DNA of 33,657 bases from Planctomyces sp. (GTDB lineage Bacteria > Planctomycetota > Planctomycetia > Planctomycetales > Planctomycetaceae): positions 1 to 33,657 of the forward strand of contig JAEUIH010000081.1 in NCBI GenBank assembly GCA_016795105.1, given 5' to 3'. Each line of letters begins with the position of its first letter. Within the stretch, counting starts at the first letter, position 1. The notes below the pieces were generated by a model. It ran no database searches and was not told the DNA's origin. It saw nothing but the letters and a program-made list of their open reading frames with translations. The position numbers and the translations under genes were made by a program. This document shows positions 24,357 to 32,837 of the stretch, piece after piece.

Positions 24357-27300
24357 TGAGCCATTCGTTGGAGAGATGCGATGCGAAGATCTCGAACAGC
24401 GGTTGCTCAGAAAGTCTGTCATTGAGCCCGGGGCGCAGATCGGACGGAAGTATGGAAGTGATGGTAAAGTCGCGATCAGTGCTCCAGACACTTTGAGCAC
24501 CTGTGGTACTGATTGCTCGAACCCAGACTCGGTATGTTCCACTCACCAATGGTGTCGTAGGAGTGTATGTGGTTCCGGTCAGATTCTGCACATTGATGAC
24601 ACCATTGACGAAGACGTCCGTTCGATTGACCCAGATTTGATAGGTCGCGGCACCTCCGACGGCTCTCCATGTAAACATAGGAGTCGTATCCGCCGGGGCA
24701 CCGATGGGGTGGTCCGTGATTGGACGGCCACCGATATTCATATCAATTGGATTGGACCAGACTGTCCTGACGTTTTGAGCACTCACACCCTGAACCCACC
24801 ACCGATAGAACCCGGCTGGCAAATCTGCCGGGGGTGTCCAGCTTGTTGTTGTGAGTCCGGTTGGAGCGTAGACAGTGACTCCGGTATCGAGATTGCGGAG
24901 CATCAGGTCATAGCGGGTAGCTCCGGTCACTGGATTCCATGAAAACGCCGGGCGGACGCTGAACGTAGAACTGAGCGGTCCGCCAGGAACCGGCGCCGGT
25001 GCAACGATGAATTCTACAGAAGTCGACCACCGAGCTGGCAAACCGGACGCATCGATTCCGCGAAACCAGCCTCGATAGAGTCCGACAGGCAGATTTGAGG
25101 TTGGTGTCCACGAAGTCCCTGTAACATTCGTGTTTCGAATGAACTGAGAGTAACCGGTTGAGACGTTATCAAGCCACAGATCATATCGCACAGCGCCCGG
25201 GAGTGATGTCCATGAGACTGTGGGGCGACTTGTTTCCTGAGTGCGGAGGATCGGGGTCAGCTGGACTGGTGTGTTGATTGTAAAGTTGTACTGTGGTGAC
25301 CATGTTCCTGGACGTCCAATTGCATTCACTGCTCGAAGCCAGGCGTTGTATCGTCCGATTCCGAAAGGCGAAATCGGTATAAAGGCACTGGAGATCGTAG
25401 AGACGGTAAGGAATGGATTGACGTTCGTAGATTGATTCTTGATCCATGTTTCATATGAATTCGCGCCGGAAACCGGAGTCCATGAGAATTCCGGTGTCTG
25501 GGCCACTGTCGTGGGGGTGGGGCTGATGAACAGTGGGACGTTGATCAGTGAGATTGTATAGAGCTCCTGGCCAGCCAGACTTGAAGTTGCGCGAAAGACG
25601 ACACCGCCATAATATTCAGTGATCAACTCGGGATTATGTGCAACTGGCTGCGATGTACCATTGGAATGTCGCACCGTTCCTTCCGGTGTCCCGTTGGTGC
25701 TCCACAGTTGTTGACCAGTCTGATCGTCTGTTGCAGAAAACACCAGACGCCCGCCCACTTCCGTTAGTGCTGTCGGGCCGGCGTCCGTGACACGAGGGAG
25801 AAGGTTGTGCACCAGCTGTGTCCCGAAGAATGTACCGTCCGTTTTCCAGATTTCGCGACCATTGGTACCGTCATTGGCGGAGAAATAGACTGTCTCACCG
25901 ACACGGGTCAGGTTTTGAGGAACTGACGATGTGATTCCCAAACTGATGTCCTGCAGGAGCGATGTCCCCAATGCAGTGCCGTTGCTGATCCAAAGTTCAA
26001 TGCCTGACCATGCGGATTGAGCAGCGAAAACGACATTCGTACCAATCTGTGTGATCTCATCGGGATTTGAGCTGGCAGTGCCGGGATTGATATCGAGTAC
26101 GAGAGACGTGAACTCAGGAAGTCCATTTGAACGCCAGAGTTCTCGACCGGTCGTGGAATCGAAAGCCGTAAAGTAAAGATACCCATTGACATTGACGAGC
26201 TCTGTTGGATGAGAGCTGGAGGGGCCCGGGACGATATCCTCGACGAGATAGGTTCCTGGTCCCGTACCGTTACTGATCCAGAGTTCCGTCCCGGTCATGG
26301 CTGAATCTGCTGAGAAGAACAGGTAGCCATTCACGTTAGTAAGATGTTCGGGATACGAAGAATCACTTCCGGAATCAACATCCTTTACAAGTACGGTACC
26401 TTCGGCCGTTCCGTCAGACCTCCAAAGTTCTCGTCCGGTGTCTGTCGCCGTTGCAGCAAAGTATAGAGTTCCCGCTACGTTCTCGAGGTGACCTGGGTAA
26501 CTACTCGCCGAACCGGGATTGATATCGCGAACCAAAGTCGTTCCGGACGTCGTTCCGTCACTTCTCCAGAGCTCATGTCCGAGTTCAGCGGTAAATGCTG
26601 TGAAGTAGAGTACGTCTCCAACCGGGGTTAAATTGACGATCATGTTCCCTGAAACACCTGAGTTAATGTCCTTAACGAGAACGGTACCCGCTGTTGTGCC
26701 GTCGGTCTTCCACAGTTCAGTGCCCGAAAGACCATTGTCTGCTGTGAAGAACAGAGTTCCGTTTACATTGGTGAACTTCTCAGGAAGCGAACTGGCATTC
26801 GCATTCTCGATGTCTTTGACCAGAGTTGTGCCGAGGCTTGTGCCATCAGACTTCCAGAGCTCGAAACCATTGGTTCCGTTAGTCGCGGTGAAATAAAGCG
26901 TTCCCGCTATGTTGGACAGAGCGCTGCTGGTGCTGTCGAGGAATCCGGGACGAATGTCGCGTATCAAGGTTGTTCCTGGCTCAGTTCCGTCTGAACGCCA
27001 GAGTTCATTTCCTTCTGTCGTCGTATGCGCGGTGAACATCAGGATTCCTCCGACATTTGTCAGGGAAAATGGGCTGGCGTCTCCAGTCGCGGCGATGTTT
27101 CGCACCATGACGGTCGACGTGTCAGATCCTTCGGAACGCCAGAGTTCCCGGCCGTTGGTGCCATCGTCAGCCGCGAAAAACAGAACACCTGAGACGGCTG
27201 TGAGTGAAGATATGGATGAACTGATCGAGCCAGACCGTATATCCTCGACGATGTTTGTGGACTCGAACGACGATGTGCTACTCCACAGCTCTGTCCCGGA

Positions 27301-28251
27301 TGCTGGTTCATATGCGGTGAAGAAAAGAGTACCGGAAACGTCTGTCAGTTGACTCGGGTAGGAGCTGCCGGAACCGGGATTGATGTCTCTAATCAGGTCT
27401 GTCCCTGGCGAAGATCCATCGGTTGTCCAGAGTTCGGTTCCATGTGGATCATCACTGGCTGTGAAATAAAGTCGTCCGGCCGAAGCGGTCAGGTTCGAGG
27501 GAAAGGATCCAGAGGCTCCCGATGAAATATCCTTAATCAGCGACGTGCCTGCCAAAGTTCCATTGGACTTCCAGAGTTCTCGCCCGTGGACACCGTCGTT
27601 TGCAGAGAAGAACAAGTTCGGGCCAATGACTGTTAGATCGTCCGGCAATGAACTGTCTGAACCGGCGAGAAGGTCGGCTACCTGGCCAGTTCCGAGATTC
27701 GAACCGTTCGAAATCCACAATTCACGTCCGGCACCAGGAGTTGCGGCTGTGAAGGCAAGAAGACCATTCAGATTCACGAGTTCAACAGGAAACGAAGATT
27801 CAGATCCCGGGACGATGTCTGCCACCATCGTGGTGCCACTCAATGTTCCGTCGGATCGCCATAGCTCAGTACCGTGTTCGCCGGAATACGCAGAAAAGTA
27901 CAGAACACCATTCACATTTGTCAGGTTCATCGGCGCTCCGGCTGCCGTGCCCGGAGCAATGTCCCTGACTAGTACTGTTCCATTCGCAGTCCCGTCAGTC
28001 TTCCATAGCTCGGTGCCTGTTGTCGGCGTGTCAGCGACGAAATAGGTAACATCCCCGGCCTGTGTGAAGTTGCGCGGTGATGAATGACCAGCACCCGGTG
28101 ACTGCAGGTTGATATCTCGAAGGAGCTGATACGTAGCAGCAGACAGCTGTAGTCTACGTTCGAGTGTCTCGCAAACAGCGTATCGGCGACGGCGTCGAGT
28201 ATTCCTGAATTCAGGTGGCAACAGCAAAGAACGAAGAACAGTCAGGAGCAT
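24130..28251 (-). CDS. Giant ELWxxDGT-repeat protein with four C-terminal Fn3-like domains
   Basis: A 1373-residue protein. The N-terminus is strongly basic (RNTRRRRRYAVCETLERRLQLSA) and LERRLQLSA matches the LEPR-XLL type of motif that opens many very large planctomycete exported proteins. Residues about 40-900 are a tandem array of about 17 units of roughly 48 residues, each with an ELW[KRSTI][ST][DN]G[TS] core and V.DI.PG..SS motifs, likely folding as beta-propellers. Residues about 905-1300 hold four Fn3-like repeats of about 95 residues (TPEFSWTPVSGANSYETWI and three relatives). The last 75 residues (after SNEWLTI) are read antisense to the convergent cytochrome gene and look nothing like the rest. 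It is probably a surface or secreted adhesion protein. The ribosome site is weak (GAGAG). The function is not known. Confidence 0.9.
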   Translation of the reverse strand: MLLTVLRSLLLPPEFRNTRRRRRYAVCETLERRLQLSAATYQLLRDINLQSPGAGHSSPRNFTQAGDVTYFVADTPTTGTELWKTDGTANGTVLVRDIAPGTAAGAPMNLTNVNGVLYFSAYSGEHGTELWRSDGTLSGTTMVADIVPGSESSFPVELVNLNGLLAFTAATPGAGRELWISNGSNLGTGQVADLLAGSDSSLPDDLTVIGPNLFFSANDGVHGRELWKSNGTLAGTSLIKDISSGASGSFPSNLTASAGRLYFTASDDPHGTELWTTDGSSPGTDLIRDINPGSGSSYPSQLTDVSGTLFFTAYEPASGTELWSSTSSFESTNIVEDIRSGSISSSISSLTAVSGVLFFAADDGTNGRELWRSEGSDTSTVMVRNIAATGDASPFSLTNVGGILMFTAHTTTEGNELWRSDGTEPGTTLIRDIRPGFLDSTSSALSNIAGTLYFTATNGTNGFELWKSDGTSLGTTLVKDIENANASSLPEKFTNVNGTLFFTADNGLSGTELWKTDGTTAGTVLVKDINSGVSGNMIVNLTPVGDVLYFTAFTAELGHELWRSDGTTSGTTLVRDINPGSASSYPGHLENVAGTLYFAATATDTGRELWRSDGTAEGTVLVKDVDSGSDSSYPEHLTNVNGYLFFSADSAMTGTELWISNGTGPGTYLVEDIVPGPSSSHPTELVNVNGYLYFTAFDSTTGRELWRSNGLPEFTSLVLDINPGTASSNPDEITQIGTNVVFAAQSAWSGIELWISNGTALGTSLLQDISLGITSSVPQNLTRVGETVYFSANDGTNGREIWKTDGTFFGTQLVHNLLPRVTDAGPTALTEVGGRLVFSATDDQTGQQLWSTNGTPEGTVRHSNGTSQPVAHNPELITEYYGGVVFRATSSLAGQELYTISLINVPLFISPTPTTVAQTPEFSWTPVSGANSYETWIKNQSTNVNPFLTVSTISSAFIPISPFGIGRYNAWLRAVNAIGRPGTWSPQYNFTINTPVQLTPILRTQETSRPTVSWTSLPGAVRYDLWLDNVSTGYSQFIRNTNVTGTSWTPTSNLPVGLYRGWFRGIDASGLPARWSTSVEFIVAPAPVPGGPLSSTFSVRPAFSWNPVTGATRYDLMLRNLDTGVTVYAPTGLTTTSWTPPADLPAGFYRWWVQGVSAQNVRTVWSNPIDMNIGGRPITDHPIGAPADTTPMFTWRAVGGAATYQIWVNRTDVFVNGVINVQNLTGTTYTPTTPLVSGTYRVWVRAISTTGAQSVWSTDRDFTITSILPSDLRPGLNDRLSEQPLFEIFASHLSNEWLTIAESTRRSPSPHRSVRLPEVEFVTPDPLQMSDDVDRHSIRHPSQKPRQQADHRSSAQDLLLNSVEFAVNPELSH

Positions 28252-28428
28252 TGAAGTACTCTCGACGAAGTGGCAGAAACGGGGATAGTTGCAGGAGAGT
28301 CTGATGCCTGTTGTTCTGCGGTCTTTCAGGAAGTGATCGACATCGATCGTTTTTACCGAGGTTCCCGCTCTTTATTCTGCCGAGGAAATTCTGGCAGAGT
28401 TTGCGCCTGGGTGTTTTCCCCCGGGCTT

Positions 28429-28601
28429 AGTACTCTTCACGTCGGAGCGTGATGACGACTAAAGTACTCATCACGCTCCGCCGTGATGTCGAGCATCCGG
28501 CTGCGATTGAACACCGTGCACCAAGGCCTTTGTGACGGGTCCTACAGGCCAGGCAGCGTACCGGCGCGGCATTCATCACGACGGAGCGTGATGAGGACTT
28601 T
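28429..28601 (+). repeat. Three palindromic repeat units (CATCACG...CGTGATG family)
   Basis: Units at 28429-28460, 28461-28493 and 28572-28601 share the pattern CTCATCACG, six bases containing CGGAG or its complement, then CGTGATGA. Each can fold on itself; unit 3 pairs TCATCACG (28573-28580) with CGTGATGA (28587-28594). Units 1 and 2 are also inverted relative to each other, and CGGAGCGTGATGA (28443-28455) pairs perfectly over 13 bp with 28468-28480 across a 12-nt loop. They lie upstream of the PSD1 gene, in the gap between divergent genes at 28252-28694. I see no gene elsewhere in that gap, and 28252-28428 shows nothing recognisable. Confidence 0.85.
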
Positions 28602-28694
28602 GGGCCGTGCGGTGGGGGCTGTCGGATGTTATTATTGATTGCGTTAAACCAGGAGGGCACGGGGCGTGTGCCGGCGACTTTGGGGAGTTTGTTT

Positions 28695-31046
28695 ATGCTG
28701 ACACTGATCGCAAGTTGTTTGGGAATCGTCCTGACTGGGCAGATTGCCGAGGCACAGTCAGCGGTGAAAGTCAGCTTCAATCAGAGTATTCGACGGATTC
28801 TTTATGAGAACTGTGTGTCATGTCACGGACCTGATGCAGCTCACCGCAAAGCGGAACTGCGACTCGATGAGCGAGAGAGTGCGATTGCTTCCGGCGCGAT
28901 TGTGCCAGGGAACCCCGGCGATAGTTCACTGTTGGAACGTGTGACGAGTCATGACGACAAACTGGTCATGCCTCCAAAAGATACAGGGAAATCGCTCACC
29001 CCTGTACAGGTTGACCTCTTGCGGCGGTGGATCGCAGAAGGAGCTGAATACCAAAAGCACTGGGCGTATTTGAGGCCGGACTGTTTGGAACCACCGGACA
29101 CCGTCTCCGGGAAGCCAGAGTCCCCCGGTCACCAGCGTTCAGATCATCCGATTGACCGCTTCGTTCGGCATCGGCTCTCAGCCGCAGGGTTGACGCCATC
29201 TCCCATGGCAGCACCGGAAACACTGATTCGTCGTCTGCATCTGGACCTGATTGGACTACCGCCCACACCGGAAGAGATCGATGAATTTCTTAACAACTTT
29301 GGACGCGATCCACGCGTGGCCATTGAAGCGAAGGTTGATGAGTTGCTTGCGAGTCCACACTACGGCGAACGCTGGGGACGGTGGTGGCTCGATCAGGCTC
29401 GATACGCTGACAGCCACGGCTATTCGATCGATGCTCCCCGCCAAATCTGGCCCTGGCGGGATTGGGTGATCAGTGCGCTGAATACTGATATGTCGTTTGA
29501 TGAATTCACGCTTGAGCAGCTTGCCGGAGATCTCTTACCGGACGCTTCTGAGAGTCAGAAAGTTGCGACCGGGTTTCATCGGAATACTCAGATCAATCAG
29601 GAAGGTGGCATTGATCCGGAGCAATTCCGAATTGACAGCGTTTTTGACCGAGTCGCCACCACGAGTTCAGTCTGGCTGGGACTGACGATTGGATGTGCAC
29701 AGTGTCATGATCACAAGTTCGATCCAATCACGCAGAAGGAGTATTACCAGCTCTTTGCATTCTTAAACGATCAGGACGAGCCTTCGATGAAGGTTTTTGG
29801 TTCTGCGGAAGATGGCCAGCGGCTGAATGAGCAGGTTCGACAGCTTGAGCAGGCTGCTGCGAATTACATTCGTGAGCGGCAGAGTGTTCTTGGCGACTGG
29901 GAGGCTGGTCTAAATGACAAGGACCGAGAATCTCTGCCAAAAGAAGTGATAACGGCACTAAAGGAGGGGGCTAAAAAGAGATCAGATGCTCAGTGGCGGA
30001 GCCTGTTTGGTGCAGGTCCAGGGAAAACCGATCTGGATTTTCAGAAAATCGTCGAAGACCTGAAATCCATTCGGAATCAAATTGACTCAGCTCCCACAAC
30101 GCTGGTGTTTCAGGAACGTGCGTCTCCCCGCAAATCGACAATACTAATCAAAGGTGATTTTACTCGACCGGATGCGGAAGTATTTCCGGGTACCCCTGCC
30201 CTGCTCCATCCGCTTGAAAGTTCGGGAGGTCGCGCGAATCGAATTGACCTGGCGCGATGGTTAACAAGCCGTGAAAATCCACTAACGGCACGAGTTATTG
30301 TGAATCGGATTTGGCAGCAGTACTTTGGACGTGGAATTGTTGAAACTGAGAGTGACTTTGGTTCTCAGGGAACACTTCCATCGCACCCCGAATTGCTTGA
30401 CTGGCTCGCGATTGAATTTATGGATCAGGGATGGAGCATGAAACGGCTGCATCGCCTGATTGTGACTTCAGCTACCTATCAGCAGTCGTCCACTGAGAGG
30501 ACTGATCTGCGAGCAAAAGACCCGCACAATTATCTGCTCGGGCGACAGCAGCGGTTGCGGTTGGAAGCGGAACTGATTCGAGACGCAGCGCTGGTAGCGA
30601 GTGGCCTTCTCTCGAAAAAAATGGGTGGCCCACCGGTGTATCCGCCGATACCGGACGGAGTGATGGGGACTGGGCAGGTGAAGCATGCATGGAATGTGAG
30701 TCAGGGGGAAGATCGATATCGTCGAGGCTGTTATACATTTGCCTTTCGTGCCTCACCTCCGCCGGTGCTGAACGTGTTCGATGCACCGGACGGCTACAGC
30801 ACATGTACTCGACGACTTCGCAGTAATACTCCACTTCAGGCGCTGACTCTGCTGAACGATCAGACGAGTATAGAGTTTGCCGGGGCATTGAAGCTGTTGA
30901 TCGAGAATAAGGGGCTGGAGTATGCGTTTCGGCGTTGTACATCCAGAGTTCCTCAGCAAGACGAGCTTTCAGTGCTGGAGACTCTAAGTTCTGCCGATGC
31001 GGCGCGGGTGTTGCTGAATCTTGATGAAACGATTTCCAGAGAGTAA
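28695..31046 (+). CDS. PSD1-type protein: planctomycete cytochrome c, DUF1549 and DUF1553 domains
   Basis: A 783-residue exported protein of a planctomycete-rich family. A signal peptide (MLTLIASCLGIVLTGQIAEA) is followed by the cytochrome c domain with heme site Cys40-Val-Ser-Cys43-His44 (NCVSCHGPDAAHRKAELRLD) and the MPPKDTGKSLT loop. DUF1549 follows (LIRRLHLDLIGLPPTPEEI, SPHYGERWGRWWLDQARYAD), with a second conserved CxxCH at Cys334-Cys337-His338 (IGCAQCHDHKFDPIT). The linker contains ILIKGDFTRPDAEVFPG, then DUF1553 (NPLTARVIVNRIWQQYFGRGIV, SNTPLQALTLLNDQTSIEFA). The start is fixed by GGGGAG (28682-28687), 7 nt before the ATG; an open frame begins at 28626 but has a poorer site. The DUF1501 gene follows by 4 nt, the standard pairing of this family. 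The biochemical role is unproven, possibly oxidation or breakdown of exported substrates. Confidence 0.95.
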   Translation: MLTLIASCLGIVLTGQIAEAQSAVKVSFNQSIRRILYENCVSCHGPDAAHRKAELRLDERESAIASGAIVPGNPGDSSLLERVTSHDDKLVMPPKDTGKSLTPVQVDLLRRWIAEGAEYQKHWAYLRPDCLEPPDTVSGKPESPGHQRSDHPIDRFVRHRLSAAGLTPSPMAAPETLIRRLHLDLIGLPPTPEEIDEFLNNFGRDPRVAIEAKVDELLASPHYGERWGRWWLDQARYADSHGYSIDAPRQIWPWRDWVISALNTDMSFDEFTLEQLAGDLLPDASESQKVATGFHRNTQINQEGGIDPEQFRIDSVFDRVATTSSVWLGLTIGCAQCHDHKFDPITQKEYYQLFAFLNDQDEPSMKVFGSAEDGQRLNEQVRQLEQAAANYIRERQSVLGDWEAGLNDKDRESLPKEVITALKEGAKKRSDAQWRSLFGAGPGKTDLDFQKIVEDLKSIRNQIDSAPTTLVFQERASPRKSTILIKGDFTRPDAEVFPGTPALLHPLESSGGRANRIDLARWLTSRENPLTARVIVNRIWQQYFGRGIVETESDFGSQGTLPSHPELLDWLAIEFMDQGWSMKRLHRLIVTSATYQQSSTERTDLRAKDPHNYLLGRQQRLRLEAELIRDAALVASGLLSKKMGGPPVYPPIPDGVMGTGQVKHAWNVSQGEDRYRRGCYTFAFRASPPPVLNVFDAPDGYSTCTRRLRSNTPLQALTLLNDQTSIEFAGALKLLIENKGLEYAFRRCTSRVPQQDELSVLETLSSADAARVLLNLDETISRE

Positions 31047-31050
31047 TACC

Positions 31051-32517
31051 ATGAGAAACAATCATCAGCTTCGTGATGCAACTCGCAGACACTTCTTCAG
31101 TGATTGCGGTGTCGGTTTGGGTTCAATCGCTTTGACCTCACTGATGAACAACGGCAGATTGGCGTCGGCCCAGACTGCTGATTCGTCCGAACAAGTGATC
31201 AGCAATCCATTGATACCGAAGGACTCTCATTTCCCGGCAAAGGCGAAGGCGGTGATTTTCCTGTTCATGGCTGGTGGGCCTTCGCAGCTGGAACTGTTTG
31301 ATTACAAGCCGAAGCTGGCAGAGCTCAGCGGACAGCCAATCCCGGAGAGTTACATCGCTGGTAAGCGTTTTGCGTTTATGAACAGTAGTCATCGGATCAA
31401 CCTGCTGGGACCAAAACGGACGTTTCGGCAGCACGGCGAATCGGGAGCGTGGGTCAGCGATTTGCTACCACAGACAGCTTCAATGGTCGATGACCTGTGC
31501 ATCGTGAAAACCTGCAAAACGGATCTCTTCAATCACGCACCCGCCAAGCTGTTTATGAATACGGGAAGCGGACTGTTTGGAAGGCCCAGCATGGGATCGT
31601 GGATTACCTATGGGCTCGGAAGTGAATGCGACAATCTGCCAGGATTTGTTGTATTGCAGAGTGGTCCGCGCGGGCCGCGTGGAGGAGCTGTTTTATGGGG
31701 CAGCGGAATTCTCCCGACAACGTATCAGGGAGTTCCTCTCAGAAGCACGGGGGACCCGATTCTGAATCTCTCGTCACCCGTTGACGTGACCGCAGATCAA
31801 CAGCGCGGAGTTGTTGATGCTGTTCGGGAGCTCAACCTGAAACGTCTTGTGGCCACTGGAGACCAGGAGATAGCTACTCGAATCAGCGCGTATGAGATGG
31901 CGTATCGGATGCAGTCAAGTGCTCCTGACCTGATGGAGACATCCAGTGAGTCCAAAGAAACGTTGAGCTTGTATGGAATTCAGGATCCCGGTGAATCATC
32001 ATTTGCCAGAAACTGTCTCCTCGCGCGACGACTTGTCGAACGCGGGGTGAGATTTATTCAGTTGTATCACACGAACTGGGATCATCATGGTGGCCCAACA
32101 GAAAATCTCGAAACACATTTGCCGTCGATTTGTCAGGAGATCGACCGTCCCTGTATGGCACTCATTCGCGATCTTCAGCAGCGGGGACTGTTGGAGAACA
32201 CGATTGTGATCTGGGGCGGCGAATTCGGAAGAACACCGATGGGTGAAGTCCGCGAATCGACGGGCCGAAATCATCATATCGATGCATTCACAATGTGGAT
32301 GGCCGGAGGAGGGTTTCGCCCGGGCACCGTCTTCGGGGAAACCGATGAATTCGGTTTTGGTCCGGTCGACAACCCCATTCATGTTCATGACCTCCACGCC
32401 ACGATCCTGCATCAGCTGGGTATCGACCACGAACGCCTCTCCGTCCGATTTCAGGGCCTCGATTTCCGCCTCACCGGTGTTGAACCCGTACACGTCGTTA
32501 ACGAAATCTTGCTGTAA
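31051..32517 (+). CDS. DUF1501 domain protein, twin-arginine exported
   Basis: A 488-residue protein of the DUF1501 family, which has an alkaline-phosphatase/sulfatase-like fold. The N-terminus carries a twin-arginine motif (TRRHFFSDCGVGLGSIAL), so it is probably exported folded by the Tat system. Family landmarks include AKAVIFLFMAGGPSQLELFD, HAPAKLFMNTGSGLFGRPSMG, FIQLYHTNWDHHGGPTENLE, IVIWGGEFGRTPMG and GRNHHIDAFTMWMAGGG; the Asp, His and Glu residues in these are candidate metal ligands. The length is normal. The start at 31051, 4 nt after the PSD1 stop codon, places the Tat motif at residues 12-16; an in-frame TTG at 31021 inside the PSD1 gene is less likely. The pair forms an operon. 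A repeat element begins 6 bp after the stop codon. Confidence 0.96.
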   Translation: MRNNHQLRDATRRHFFSDCGVGLGSIALTSLMNNGRLASAQTADSSEQVISNPLIPKDSHFPAKAKAVIFLFMAGGPSQLELFDYKPKLAELSGQPIPESYIAGKRFAFMNSSHRINLLGPKRTFRQHGESGAWVSDLLPQTASMVDDLCIVKTCKTDLFNHAPAKLFMNTGSGLFGRPSMGSWITYGLGSECDNLPGFVVLQSGPRGPRGGAVLWGSGILPTTYQGVPLRSTGDPILNLSSPVDVTADQQRGVVDAVRELNLKRLVATGDQEIATRISAYEMAYRMQSSAPDLMETSSESKETLSLYGIQDPGESSFARNCLLARRLVERGVRFIQLYHTNWDHHGGPTENLETHLPSICQEIDRPCMALIRDLQQRGLLENTIVIWGGEFGRTPMGEVRESTGRNHHIDAFTMWMAGGGFRPGTVFGETDEFGFGPVDNPIHVHDLHATILHQLGIDHERLSVRFQGLDFRLTGVEPVHVVNEILL

Positions 32518-32523
32518 GTCCCC

Positions 32524-32823
32524 CCAAATGTAGGATGGGCATTCCTGCCCGTCCCCCGCTGGTTCGGGTGCTGCAGCGGCGGAGGGTGGCTAAGTCGTAG
32601 GATGGGCATTCCTGCCCGTCCCTCGCTGGTTCGGGTGCTGCCGCGGCGCAAGGGTGGCTAAGTCGTAGGATGGGCATTCCTGCCCGTCCCCCGCTGGTTC
32701 GGGTGCTGCCGCGGCGCAGGGTGGCTAAGTCGTAGGATGGGCATTCCTGCCCGTCCCGTGCTGGTTTGAGTCCTGCCGCGGCGCAGGGGTGTGCTCGGGC
32801 AGGAATGCCCAAGCTACATTTGG
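32524..32823 (+). repeat. Inverted-repeat-bounded 67-bp tandem array, copy 2 (complete)
   Basis: Four tandem units of 67-68 bp begin at 32530, 32597, 32665 and 32732 (GTAGGATGGGCATTCCTG, then CTGGTTCGGGTGCTGC and GCGGCGCAGGGTGGCTAAGTC). The block is bounded by 28-bp terminal inverted repeats at 32524-32551 and 32796-32823: CCAAATGTAG, two differing bases, then TGGGCATTCCTGCCCG, giving 26 of 28 matches. Each end carries a GGGCA/TGCCC hairpin. Units abut without spacers. The block fills the gap between convergent genes, 6 bp after one stop and 14 bp before the other. The 67-bp period is not a multiple of three, so it is not coding. Confidence 0.95.
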
Positions 32824-32837
32824 TGATCGGAGCCGCT

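Noticed and set aside
26633-28045. Several long open frames on the plus strand (26633-26896, 26909-27352, 27545-28045)
   Set aside because: They are antisense shadows of the ELWxxDGT repeats and inherit openness from the regular codon pattern; no starts or ribosome sites are convincing.
32498-32812. Open reading frame on the minus strand across the 67-bp array (repeating GQECPSYDLATL-type peptide)
   Set aside because: The frame exists because the repeat lacks stops in some phases; the 67-bp period shifts frame every unit and there is no ribosome site. The similar frames at 7042-7313 and 33360-33557 are rejected for the same reason.
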